From Echria macrotheca (taxonomy: Eukaryota > Ascomycota > Sordariomycetes > Sordariales > Schizotheciaceae): 64,000 nt of DNA. The DNA is taken from assembly GCA_030411725.1 (NCBI GenBank), contig MU839829.1, forward strand, positions 496,001-560,000, given 5' to 3'. Each line of letters opens with the position of its first letter. The first letter of the stretch is position 1. The position numbers and the translations under genes were made by a program. The notes under the pieces were generated by a model, which saw nothing but the letters and a program-made list of their open reading frames with translations, did not search any database and had not been told where the DNA came from. This document shows, in pieces, positions 11,686-22,249 of this stretch.

Positions 11686-13038
11686 ATGAATACCCGGCCC
11701 CCCATCGAGAGCCCGAGCTCAACGGTTGTGCTTTCGATCACGTTCAACGATGACTGCAGCTGCTTTGCTGTTGGACTCAACACGGGATTCTGCAGTATGA
11801 GAGACCCACACAAGGCTCGGTTACGTGTAGATGCATCGCCATGCTAACACAGCACAGTATATCAAGCCGAGACTTGCTCGCTGAAGACGGCACGAGGTAG
11901 CTGGATTTCTCCTTCATTTTGCGCACGCCACTGACTTGGGCTGGTTCAGATTTCAATGCCGGGGTTGGTCTCGTCCAGATGATGGGAAAGGCCAATTACC
12001 TAGGTCTCGTCGGTGGAGGAAGACAGCCCAAGTTTGCCGCCAACAAGGCACGTATATACCACTCTCCTCGAGATTGTCAGCTAACCTGGTCCCTAGCTGA
12101 TACTATGGGACGATCAAAAGAGCAAATCTGCCATGGACATCAGTGCTCTGACTCCTGTGCGGGGCGTTCAGCTGTCTAAGGAGCGGATCGTCGTCGTACT
12201 CCAGAACAGCGTACGGATATTCAAATTCGCGAAGCCTCCTAGTCTCGTCGCGGCGTACGAAACGGCTAATAACCCCTGGGGCCTTTGCTGCATGTCTGCG
12301 CGGAAGATTGCCTTCCCAGGAAGGATGGCTGGCCACATCCAACTTGTCGAGATCGCCAGTGGGAACGTAAGTATTATTCCGGCGCACTCGTCGGCGATCC
12401 GGGCCATCCAGTTCAGTCGCGATGGGGATCTCCTCGCGACGGCGAGCGAGACGGTAAGTCGGGCGATAAACACATCGGTGGAATGGTTGATTGACATGCT
12501 CCAGGGCACTCTGATCCGAGTCTTCGCGACAGACAACTGCGCTCGGGTTGCCGAGCTGCGAAGAGGAATCGATCCTGCGACCATATTCTCGCTCGCCTTC
12601 AGCCCGGCCGGGACCATGTTAGCCTGCACATCGGACAAGTTTACACTCCATGTCTTCAACGTTCCGCTTCCTAAGAGGGCCGCAGCTGAGCCTGCCGATG
12701 CCGGAACATCAGAAGGGGATGATGGGAAAGGGAAGTGGGGCATCCTCTCCAAGATCCCCATGATGCCGCGTGTCTTTTCAGATGTCTACTCGTTCGCGTC
12801 GGCCCCGTTCGAGGCAGGCGAGGAGTCGCTGATCGGTGGACTCCCGATTTCCGAAAACACGACGTTGGGCACCTCTAGACCACCCAAAGGCGTCCTGGGG
12901 TGGATTAATGGGGCCTCATTACTGGTGGTTGGCGCCGGAAAGGACGCGCGGTGGGAGAAGTTCGTGATTCAGGACGGACCGGACGGCGGACGGACTATCG
13001 TGAGGGAGGCCTGGAAGCGGATTCTTGGTAACAATTGA
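11686..13038 (+). CDS. PROPPIN, Hsv2 / WIPI3-4 type autophagy-related protein
   Basis: Seven-bladed WD40 protein of the PROPPIN family, which binds PI3P/PI(3,5)P2 on autophagic and endosomal membranes. Exons: 11686-11794, 11858-11896, 11950-12047, 12097-12453 and 12505-13038, total 378 residues. The phosphoinositide-binding motif is LRRG (residues 219-222). The LRRG form together with NYLGLVGGGRQPKFAANK, LILWDDQKS and NNPWGLCCMS points to Hsv2/WIPI3-4 rather than Atg18 (FRRG). Intron 3 (12048-12096) must use a GC donor (AAG|GCACGT) with a TAG acceptor to keep the frame; the only nearby GT would shift it into a stop. A loop in blade 6 (KRAAAEPADAG...) is of variable type. Confidence 0.88.
12048..12096 (+). 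other. GC-AG intron in the PROPPIN gene
   Basis: 49-nt intron with donor AAG|GCACGT, branch-like GCTAAC and acceptor CCCTAG. Splicing here joins AANK to LILWDD in phase 0. The alternative GTATAT donor 4 nt downstream gives a frame ending in TAA within about 30 codons. Confidence 0.8.
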
Positions 13039-13230
13039 TCAGCATCCAGCTTCACGGACGAGAAAATGGTGTCAAGGCGTTGAAGGGAGTTGGTAGAGCG
13101 GAGTTATGGATGGAGGGACACAGCGTGCATATCTTGGGCCAATAGCGGAATGTTTTGGTGGCATTATTGTTTTGTTTGGGTATCTTGCTGTCTCTCGTAG
13201 CTTTGATTGACTTTCCCCCTAGTCTCTATG

Positions 13231-14268
13231 CTATCTTGGTGACCGACTGCGACTTCTGTCCCGATCTCCGCGTGAACCCCGCGCAAGGTCTCCATCCTTC
13301 CTGTCGACCCTGTCCCGCCTTCTAGAGCTATCCCGCTCATGTCGATGTCTGTGTCGTTCGTGATGGTCGTCCTTGTCATCATAGCTCGCTCTCTCTCTAT
13401 GTCGCCTTCTATCGTCTTCCCGATCAGGATCCCTAGAATCTCGGTGCTTGCCTTGACGTCTGCTGTTGTCCCTTCTGTCGTGTTCTTCGGTTGACCTGTC
13501 TCTCCTCCGTCGCTTACCACGTTCATCGTCATGGTCTATTTCCGCCACCCGTTCTTTTGACTTTGACCTATCCCTATCCCGGCGGTCATGACTGCCATGT
13601 CGTCTTGACCGATGCGACCTGTGCTTCTCCTTATCCCGGTGTTTGCGTGCTTCCTTCTCCTCTTTTCTTTTCTCTCTTCGCAACGCTTCGTCGACTTCCT
13701 TCTTCTTCTCTTCTATCAGGAACTCCTTCATAGGATCATCGTCATCGTGGTTCTCGATCAAAAGCTGTAGTTCTCTTTCCTCCTTGAGCATGGATCGCTG
13801 CTTCGCCTGCGCTTCCCGCTCCTCGTCTGAATCGTCCTCACTCTCGCTCGGCAGACCTTTCTCCGCCCGTTCCCGCCGCAACATATCCTCCCACCCAATC
13901 TTGTATTCCTCAGGATCCTCATCGTCGCGCATCTTGTATCGTGCGTGGTCAACACGGATCAACCGGCCGCCAATCTCGGCGCCGCCAAAGTTGTCGACCG
14001 CCAGGTCGGTGCTGCGCTGGTCCTCGTACTTGAGCCATCCGAAGCCCTTGGATTTTCCCGTCTCCTTGTCGCGCGCTAGTTTCAGGAAGACAGGCTCGCC
14101 GAACTGGCTGAAGATGGTGATGACGTCGCCCTCGGAGAGCTCGTACGGGAGACCACCGAAGTAGATGAAAGCTGTGTCGCGATAGTCGGCATGCCATGAC
14201 GCCTCCGGCGGGACGCCATTTTCGATTTCGCGCTTGTTGAGCGCCTGGATGGCTCGTATTTGGTTCAT
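13231..14268 (-). CDS. Spliceosomal RRM protein Ist3 / RBMX2 (Cwf29)
   Basis: Component of the RES (retention and splicing) complex and of the activated spliceosome, with Bud13 and Pml1 as usual partners. Single exon, 345 residues. The N-terminal MNQIRAIQALNKRE is characteristic of Ist3/RBMX2, so the start is placed at 14268, not at the in-frame Met at 14334. One RRM lies at about residues 33-110, with RNP2 IYFGGL (35-40) and RNP1 KSKGFGWL (72-79), followed by VDHARYKMRDDEDPE. The second half is low complexity: acidic residues, then long RD/RS/RH-rich tracts ending RDRSRSRSPR. That tail is typical of filamentous-fungal orthologues and longer than in yeast. A telomere-type motif sits 111 bp upstream. 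Confidence 0.92.
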   Translation of the reverse strand: MNQIRAIQALNKREIENGVPPEASWHADYRDTAFIYFGGLPYELSEGDVITIFSQFGEPVFLKLARDKETGKSKGFGWLKYEDQRSTDLAVDNFGGAEIGGRLIRVDHARYKMRDDEDPEEYKIGWEDMLRRERAEKGLPSESEDDSDEEREAQAKQRSMLKEERELQLLIENHDDDDPMKEFLIEEKKKEVDEALRREKRKEEKEARKHRDKEKHRSHRSRRHGSHDRRDRDRSKSKERVAEIDHDDERGKRRRRDRSTEEHDRRDNSRRQGKHRDSRDPDREDDRRRHRERASYDDKDDHHERHRHRHERDSSRRRDRVDRKDGDLARGSRGDRDRSRSRSPR

Positions 14269-14378
14269 GCTGACGCGCTCGCGTTGGGTAACTGGAGAGG
14301 CTGAAATTTGAAGGAACGCAAGGCTGCTGCACAATCACCCACGGGGCCCCGCGGAAACCGGATTTCGCTATCGCGATA

Positions 14379-14390
14379 AGGGTTAGGGTT
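14379..14390. promoter_or_regulatory. Double telomere-type motif (AGGGTTAGGGTT) 5' of ist3
   Basis: Two TTAGGG units about 110 bp upstream of the Ist3 ATG, on the plus strand. Third copy of this motif in the window. Confidence 0.4.
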
Positions 14391-15305
14391 GTAATACCTC
14401 CTCAACACTTCTTGGCCTCGGTTCTGCTGCAATCAAGCTTTCATCCAGGCAATTGCGACGGCGGAAGCCAGCGCGAATCATCACCCGCATTGCTGCAATG
14501 CCAATGCGAGAGGGTTTGGATTATCAGGGTGTCGATTGGCTGTGGGGCACTGCACTACCCTTGCGCAGCTGCGTCGCGCAAAAGCCGGAAGCTCAAAACG
14601 AGATGATGAGAGGCTCCTGATGGTTACTGCCGAGTATTAGCCGTCCCGAGCCATAGCACGCCTCTGAGCTGTTCTGTGTTCTGCCACTTCCTGGCAACCC
14701 TTCAAAATGCATGAAAATGATCCGAAGAAGCTTAAATCCATTCAACGCGGGGATACCATCACGTTGCGATAGCGTTGGCTGGGGCTCGAAGAAAAGACGG
14801 AGGCGGGCAAGCGGGTTGGCGGGATGGTGTGCGGGGCCCGTGCCTCCTGCAGCTCACCCCACCATTTTTGAAATGGTTGAAAAACTGGGCCGTCGGCCAG
14901 GCCCCTAACAGCAGGCAGGTGCCCGCGGCCACCGCCATCGATGGTGGAGTCCAAATTCAACACTCGCCAAACAGACAACAAGGTGGATCTTTGTGTCGTT
15001 CGGCTCCCGTTACAAGAGCCCGCTGTCGCTCTGTCCACTGGCCTGTTTGTCGCTCGCTCCCTCGACTACACCGCCGTCGACTTGCACCTTCTTTTTCCCC
15101 GGCTCGAACCGTCGAGAGTCCGGCCCCCTCGGTGCCCGTGCCTTGAGCTGTCACTCAACAAAGTCTGCCCGACTGTAGAGCTTCGCTAAGCTCAACCAGC
15201 CCCTCGAGCTGTTTTTTTCAGCTTCGGCCTCTGCGATAACGGCGCTCGCCCTCGTCCCCGGCTCGGCGCTCTCAATTGGACACAGCGGACCTTCCCGGCC
15301 TCGCA
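14391..15305. other. Divergent intergenic region, ist3 / lag1
   Basis: Shared promoter region with pyrimidine-rich stretches just before the Lag1 ATG (around 15190-15230, consistent with a 5' leader). No gene recognised; short open frames overlap on both strands without domains. Confidence 0.5.
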
Positions 15306-17038
15306 ATGGGCGACTCCCATGATCCCACGGCACCCAATGGCCCGGAGACCGTCGAGCGGAATCATGTAGAGGTTGCAGAGGTCAGCAGCCAAGTCTCCGC
15401 GCCCACACACCCTCCAACACCGAGTCCCGCACCCGTGCGGAAGACGGTCAAGCGCGAATACGCCGGCCAAAAGGAGACTATGAACGGGCCGCTGTACATG
15501 CAGGCCTCCAACAATGTTGTAATTGTCCGCCGCGTCAAGAGGAAAGGGGAGAGCCCATGGAAACAGTTAACGAGGTGGTTCGTTGAGAACCAGATCGGTA
15601 CGTAGGACCGTTTGATCCAAACCCTTAAGGGGAACGCATCCGATTTGCTACCGCTCCTTGGACTGCCGTACCCCGATCCAAGTTTATTCATCCAGAGGGG
15701 CCATGCCAGACTAACATTCTTTAGGCCTATCGTTCAATCTCATGGCCCTCCTTTTCCTTGCCCATTGGATGCCGCGCGCCCGAGAACACACCGCGAAATA
15801 CTTCACCATATCATATTACAACCCGCGAACAGGCCAGTATGGGCTCGGCTGGGACGATGGCTACCTCATTCTCTTCTGCGTCATCTTGTTCACGGGCCTC
15901 CGCGCCGCGGCCATGGAATATCTGCTGGCGCCACTTGCGAAGGCCGGCGGCGTCACCAAGAGGAAGGACATCACCAGGTTCAGCGAACAGGCGTGGCTGC
16001 TCATGTATTACAGCGTTTTCTGGACGCTCGGAGTGGTAGGGAATGCCGAACCGCCCTATCGCCATTGGCTAACGTCGTGATACAGTACATCTACTGCAAG
16101 TCGCCGTACTATCTCAAGCTCAGCGAGCTCTGGACGAGCTGGCCGAGCCGCGAGATATCAGGGCTCATGAAGGGTTACATGCTGGCCCAGCTCGCCTTCT
16201 GGGTTCAGCAGATTCTGGTCATCAACATCGAAGAACGTCGAAAAGATCATTGGCAGATGTTCACGCACCACATCGTCACCATCTCCTTGATCTTCGCCTC
16301 CTACAGATACGGCTACACGCGAGTTGGCAACCTTATTTTGGTGCTGATGGACGTTGTGGATCTGTTTCTCCCCGTATGTATCCCGTCTTCGTCACCAAGC
16401 ACACAATACTAAGTCATGTCCAGGCCGCAAAATGCCTGAAGTATACAGGTTACAACACGCTCTGCGACTGCATGTTTGGCGTATTCATGATCTCTTGGTT
16501 TTTTGCGCGGCACGTTTTCTACATAATGGTGTGCTATTCGGTGTGGGTGCAGACTCCAGAGATCATGCCGACTGGGTGCTACAAAGGTGCTAATGGCAAC
16601 ATCTCGGGGCCCTTCGACGTTCCGACGGATCGAGGGTTGTTGTACCTCCTGGAGCCGCTCTGGAATTCCGAAGGCTTGGTTTGCTATAACAATACGGTCA
16701 AGTGGTCGTTTCTTTCCATGTTGCTTTTCCTCCAGGCTCTCACCATCATGTGGTTTTCGATGATTATTCGGGTCGCCATCAAGGTCATCAGCGGAGACGG
16801 GGCGGAGGATTCCAGGAGTGACGACGAGTGCGATGAGCTTGAGGACGAAGAAGTGGTCTATGAGGAGGCTCAGCCACTTGAGGAGGAAGTCGGGGTGGAA
16901 GAGCTCGACCTGAAGAACTGGGAGAGGAGGTCGGGAGTCAAGAGGCCGGTGACGACGGCGACGGGTGTTAGTCTTCCGGGCCACAGCGACCGCAAGGAGC
17001 TCCTGGGCCGGATCGGTTGTGAAAAGCAGGTCGAATGA
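15306..17038 (+). CDS. Sphingosine N-acyltransferase (ceramide synthase), Lag1/TLC
   Basis: ER membrane enzyme that joins a fatty acyl-CoA to a sphingoid base to make (dihydro)ceramide. Exons: 15306-15597, 15725-16035, 16086-16373 and 16424-17038, total 501 residues. Residues 1-100 are a soluble N-terminus. The TLC/Lag1 domain follows, with its catalytic motif: His-His at 262-263 (in QMFTHHIVT) and Asp at 290 and 293 (LMDVVD). About seven or eight hydrophobic helices are visible. The C-terminus is strongly acidic (DDECDELEDEEVVYEE) and then basic, a usual site of CK2 phosphorylation in yeast Lag1/Lac1 (known for the family, not shown here). Introns of 127, 50 and 50 nt are all GT-AG. Whether it is the long-chain or very-long-chain paralogue cannot be told. 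Confidence 0.93.
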
Positions 17039-17916
17039 GTGTTTACTGCTCGGTGCGTTGACTTATCGGCTTGGCAACGTATTTGTATTTTACGACCCAG
17101 GCCTGGCGCTTCGGTGTTGTGGGGAGGGAGAAACAGGGGCAAGAGCGCTGTAGCTTTTGGTCAAGGAGGATACCTAGAAAAGTTGCGCGTCTAGCGGCGA
17201 CCTCGGAATGGCCAGTCACGGCCCTCATAGGATATACCCTCTATGGAACAGGCTTACTTCATCATCCCCGGCGTCAAACCACCGTGCGCTCGAATCGACC
17301 TGTCCATGATGCTTGATGCTGGAGAGTTTATCGACTACACGGCTATTTCTATCGAATCATAGACGGCAACGTGCTGCCCGGTGTATGGCTGCGACATGTC
17401 TATGATCCCTACCATCGTATGGTCATACGGTAGCGCATCGTCGAATAGAGCATGTCTTTAGCTTTACTATTGAGACTCTCCTGGCGAGCTGGCTGCAAGG
17501 TGAGGACTCGGTTACAGGATCGCGATCCAGTCCGCCGCACCGATTATTGGAGTACTGTGCAGTCACCCCGGAACCACAGATGGACTGCTCACCCTCAGCC
17601 TGGTGAGATAACACTCATCATGCAGTTTTTTGACTGAGCCGTGGGGGGCTGGCTCGTTTGGGTACTGACGACCCCTCCCTTATCCCGCCCTCGAGGTGTG
17701 GCAGCGCGGCTTCATCAACGGTTCGATTCACACCGATGCCTCTGGAGCAGAATCGCAGCGGTGCCAGGAAGGCGGAACGGAAGGATGGCGGAAAAATGGC
17801 CATTTTGCTACCCGATGCTACATATGAGGAAGTCCCAAGCCTGGTGGTGCCGAATCGAGGAGTAGAAAATCCAGTGGCCCTCACGTCTTCGGCCGATGCA
17901 GAGGAAGGTGCACTCC
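17039..17916. other. Intergenic between convergent genes
   Basis: 3' flanks of lag1 (plus) and of the minus-strand gene ending at 17917. No gene or repeat recognised. Confidence 0.5.
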
Positions 17917-18708
17917 TCACAGGCTATGCTTCTGTTGGATTTGACTCTGAACAAAGTTGCACAGAATCCGCTCAAACTCTTTCATCTGCTTACCCTCGAC
18001 CTCGAGGGTTTCGCCCTCACTCAGAGCCTTCCTCCGCAGCAGGTCGAGGATTTCGGGCGCAATTTTCTCAATGGCTTTGCGGTAAGGCTTTCGACACGTC
18101 AGCAATGCGGAGCACCATCTCGGCCCGACATCGAGGACGATACGAACCTCGGTGTACACCTCCTTGATTCTCATGAATCGCTTCGCCAGTGCGTTCGGGG
18201 TAATCGGCTTGCCGAAGGCCTTCTTGAACTGTTGGGCGATCTGGGGGTGGGTCAAGCCTTCCTGCCTCAGTCTGATCAACAAGGCATCCTGTCCGTTGAT
18301 CTTTGGGCCATTGGAGAGTCGAGGGCTGGGACGGTATGGCATCGTGGATGGTAGGTAGGACGTCGAGGTTGTAGGTCGAGGCATGGGTCCTGCACGCTGA
18401 GGCATATAGTTGTTTGCCGAAGGGGGGTACGCAACGGGATGGAGGCCTTGGTTGGGGGGCATTGGGGCCTGCTGCCACTGAACAGCAGGGTCGGTCGGCG
18501 CCCGAAAGGCTCGCATCAGTGTTGCTTCGTTAGGGACTGAACCCCCGGCCTCGTCCCTCATCCATTCCGGCTCGAAAACGTCGTCCCTCATGCGGGCATC
18601 TTCACCATCCATCCCGCCATCGCAGGGAGGCGACACATACGCATGGAAGCTCTGAGGCTGATCATGAAACGGGAGATGGGGGTAGAGGTCCTGGTGCTGA
18701 TGGTCCAT
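17917..18708 (-). CDS. Possible helix-turn-helix nuclear protein, unknown function
   Basis: Open frame of 263 residues starting at the ATG at 18708; product not recognised. Residues 1-135 are disordered and Pro/Gln/His-rich. Residues about 138-175 (DALLIRLRQEGLTHPQIA..., TPNALAKRFMRIKE) look like a helix-turn-helix or Myb/homeodomain-like fold, suggesting DNA binding. A basic/Leu-rich helix (EKIAPEILDLLRRKAL) and a Gln-rich end follow. A 69-nt in-frame intron is possible after TEV (donor GTATCG, branch GCTGAC, acceptor AAAG); it would remove the odd RIVLDVGPRWCSALL stretch. Without transcripts both versions are possible. Strand and frame are favoured by composition and the lack of a better alternative. 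Confidence 0.6.
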   Translation of the reverse strand: MDHQHQDLYPHLPFHDQPQSFHAYVSPPCDGGMDGEDARMRDDVFEPEWMRDEAGGSVPNEATLMRAFRAPTDPAVQWQQAPMPPNQGLHPVAYPPSANNYMPQRAGPMPRPTTSTSYLPSTMPYRPSPRLSNGPKINGQDALLIRLRQEGLTHPQIAQQFKKAFGKPITPNALAKRFMRIKEVYTEVRIVLDVGPRWCSALLTCRKPYRKAIEKIAPEILDLLRRKALSEGETLEVEGKQMKEFERILCNFVQSQIQQKHSL

Positions 18709-21700
18709 GGTGGTTGGGGAACTGGTGTCGATTCTGCGTCTTGGTGATCAGCCACGAGGTTCCGACCATGCATCGATCTTCGGCTGCGCTGTTGTGTTGG
18801 CAGATCGAAACAGTGCAGAAGACAAACAGGACAAGTGTTATGGCTTATGTACCACCTGATTTAAGGGGACATAACTCAGGGACACACGACGGAGAGCAAG
18901 AGGTTGGCTGGAGTTATTCTTTTGGCTTCTGGTGGCTCAACTTACTACCCTCCTGAGAGTGCGGTGAGACCAGCGGCCTCTCGATTGACCGCAATGATAA
19001 ACCAACCAGATATCACAACGTGCATTCGATCCGACGTAGGAAGGGTCGGTCGGGAACCCGAGGGGCGAACTCAAACATAGAAACATGGACAGCTGTCACG
19101 ACCATTGCTGCCCAGTCTACAGCCTCACCGAGGTCATAGCTCCATCCTTCCACCGAGATCGGCCATGGTACGCGTTCACGACCAAGGCACGGCAGGTATC
19201 GCTGTGCTTTGAATGCATATATCTACACAAAACTTCACCAGCATTGGACCAAAATACGACGTCGGCGAAGAAGTTGGGCACGATACCGACACATTTGTCA
19301 CCATGCCGGCACAGCGCCAGCACGCTGCCAACACTCCGCCAGCACCATTCCATCACCATGACAGCACCATGTCAGCACCATGTCGGCGCCGTGCCAGCAC
19401 ACATGCTGGCACCATACCAGCAGCATGTCGGCATCGTGCCGGCACCCTGCCAACGTCGTGTCGGTTTGTCGGGCTCCGAGAAAGTATGGGTCACGGAAAG
19501 GATGTCATCGACGTCGGGAGGTGGACGTTGGGACAAAGCTCGCCCGCCGACCCTAACCGAAACCGACACTGGCAGACTAAACGGGCTCCTAGCTGTCATG
19601 ATGGCCAGCTCACGGTCAATAAATATATCGATCTGGCTATCGTTCTTCACATTACACAGCTCATCAAGTACTCGAATACCTTCTCTATACGTATTTCAGC
19701 CACATCAGCGGACGGCATGTTCGACGAAGCCGTTCCAGCCCAGCAGGTTTCTGTAATGATTCCTCAAAATCAGCCAACCACGCAAGTTTCGCAGTGGGAG
19801 CAGGTAAGTTCTCGGCGGATTGCTTGCGGCTGTATTAAACTAAGCACGTGGTAAAGTTCATATGCAGGTTTCTTGAGCTCGCGGCTCCAGAAGTCGATAC
19901 GATTGTGAATCGGGAGCTGCAACGTCTGTGGGAGATTGGTGCCGTCGACCAGGGGTCCGACGCGCGTGACGACACACTTCGCCACCATGCGGATACCGGC
20001 CACGACAAAGACCAGCGGCAGACGCGGAAGCAGATAGGATCGAGGCTCTGAAAAGTCGATTGCCTCAGACGTCGGGCAATGTAACCCTGGAGGGAGTATG
20101 GGAACACAGGTCGCCGTTGTCTAATTGCTACCGGGTTGGCAGGGCACTACGAGGCGCTCTACCTCTGAGTATATCCACTGCCAGGTATTTCTAGTCTTAA
20201 TTCAAGAGACCATTATCCAGAACGTGGCCATCACCGAGGGACCATTTCGTGCTTACGTTCCGGGGTTTACATCATGGTCTGCAACAGTCAAGGTAAGCTT
20301 CCATGGTCATTACGAGCTGTTTAGTATGCGAGCTAACACGATGGCGATATTTGCGGTTGTTGTCTGCCAACTGACGAAGATATAGGACAATAAGCGTATT
20401 TACAGGAAACGAGGAATCGGAAAGATATCGGCATAGGTATGCTAACTCGCGATGGGCAGTCGCTGGGAAGAGAATTCGGTGTCGTAGACTGATTGACACA
20501 TGCTAATTTATCGGGAACCCAGGCAGGGGCAGCATAGGTACACTAGCAGAAATTGCTCGTTCACTATTCATGAATTCTTCTTTCTTTGAGGCAAGCCTCG
20601 GGATCGAAATCGATCAATACTAAAATCATTTCTAAACCATTTCTACCCTAATCGGGTTTTCAGCATGTCTAGAGGCATCTTGCAGCGGAGCGTCCTTACC
20701 ATTTTTACATTCTGACCCCTGAATCATGTTAGTTATCTCAAGGCCCGCGGCGGTGTATGCCTAGGGAAGTCAAAGTCAGCCAGAGCAGCCGTAATGCAGC
20801 ACTGGGCAACTTTCAGAGAAACCGGTCATTTCTCCCGTTTGGAGATATCTTTATCCCTAAGGTAAGAGCCATGTAAGCAGGTCTCTTGTTGAGTGGTAAG
20901 GTCGCCATCCGAGATTCCGAGACCTGCCGAGTCCTTCATACTAACAGGTTACCAACCGCCCACAGAAGACAATCAGACTTGAGGTGTGCCGCCGCCGCAG
21001 GAAGAGAACAGGATCATTTCATCTCGTCCCGAAAAACTACCTACCAGGTACCTAGCTAAGGTAACAGCTGATGAAGAAACCAGGTCCATCTCTTACTATC
21101 TACCTTACTTGAATCCAGTGCGAGATACCTAGGTATTGTGACGACCTGCGCAATTAGACCACACCCACCTAGGTAATTGAGCCAGCCTCCAAAGGGATTG
21201 TCAGAATCCTAAAAGGGCAGCACTTTAAAATCCCAATTGTAGGTAGTTATATTCCAGCACGCTCTGGGCGCCAGGACAGGGCCCCGGGATCGTGACTGGT
21301 ATTCAAAAAGGCATCTGATAGGGGTGCACCGCTATTAGATGCCTTCAACAGGCACCGAAACCCCATACTGATCCAAACAATGATGGTGACGAGCATATCA
21401 AATCGCTGACACACCAGGTGAGCAGCTAGTTAAAAAAAATTGTGGGTTGTGATTACTATTAACTATTAGGTCTGTTCTATAAGCGCAATCAAACCTTTTT
21501 TTTTGTTTTTGGATCCATCCATCCTCGTTTTTCTCTTTTCGCTCCTCTTTTTTTTTGGTTTTGTTTTTTTTCAACCCACAATAAAAAAATTCCGTTCGTC
21601 CCCAGGTTACAGGTCATAGCTTCCGTCATCACGTCCCCGATTACAGGTCAATGCATTGTGTTACACCGGTCGTACTGTGCCTTGCCATCCTATCCTATCC

Positions 21701-22249
21701 GATCTCCCTAGATCCCGGCGCGCGTGCTCGTATATCGCATCCCATATCCCCGCCGTTCGTCCGTTTGTTGCCGGTGGTGTGGTGTCGAGGTGTTGGGTGT
21801 TGTGTGGTGTTGTGTGATTAAATGGTGTATTTGTTGGGTGTGGTGATTAAATGGTGTATTTTGAAAAGCGGTGTCCGCGTCGTCGTTTGTTGCGTGGATT
21901 AAAAGGTGTATTTGGAAAGGGTGTGGCCGCGTCGTTTGTTGCGGAGATTCTCAAGAAAGGAAAAAGAGAAGGATGGGAAAGATGGGGAAGAAAAGAGGGG
22001 AAGGGATGATTCATCCTCCAGCCGGGATTAGACATTAGGGAGTATTACGATTACATATTTTTTTTTGTTTGGCTGGGAGGATAGGAAATCCCTTTTCCTG
22101 TATGTTCTTTTGTTGTGTTGTTGTGTTGTTGTGTGTTGTTGTTGCCTGTGTGTTGTGTTGGGTGAAACGACGGGGGAACTAGGGGTAGATTAAACACTAG
22201 GAAAGAGAAAAGGGAAGTGGATGGCGGATGGCTCATGGCTTTCTATGGC
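18709..22249. other. 3.5-kb gene-poor stretch
   Basis: No convincing gene. Contents: a degenerate minisatellite (19285-19460); a patch at about 19770-20050 whose minus strand reads somewhat protein-like (GPLVDGTNLPQTLQLPI, FWSRELKKPAYEL) and could be a decayed exon; a 51-nt hairpin with a 9-bp stem (20877-20927); TACCTAGGTA-type sequence around 21050-21180; and long T/TG-rich tracts from 21430 to 22200 that form the 3' flank of the repeat-protein gene. Open frames over the minisatellite are products of the repeat. Confidence 0.5.
19285..19460. repeat. Degenerate CACCATG(C/T)CAGCA-type minisatellite
   Basis: Many imperfect copies of a 11-15-nt unit (GCACCATGTC, GGCACCATACC, CAGCACCATG and variants) run through this stretch, producing artificial open frames on both strands. 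No array boundary is sharp. Confidence 0.6.

Noticed and set aside
17715..17740. GGTTCGATTC resembling a tRNA B box
   Set aside because: No T-stem pairing, no A box or acceptor stem at a suitable distance.
19085..19854. Overlapping open frames of up to 223 codons
   Set aside because: They are created by the degenerate CACCATG minisatellite, which stays open in several frames.
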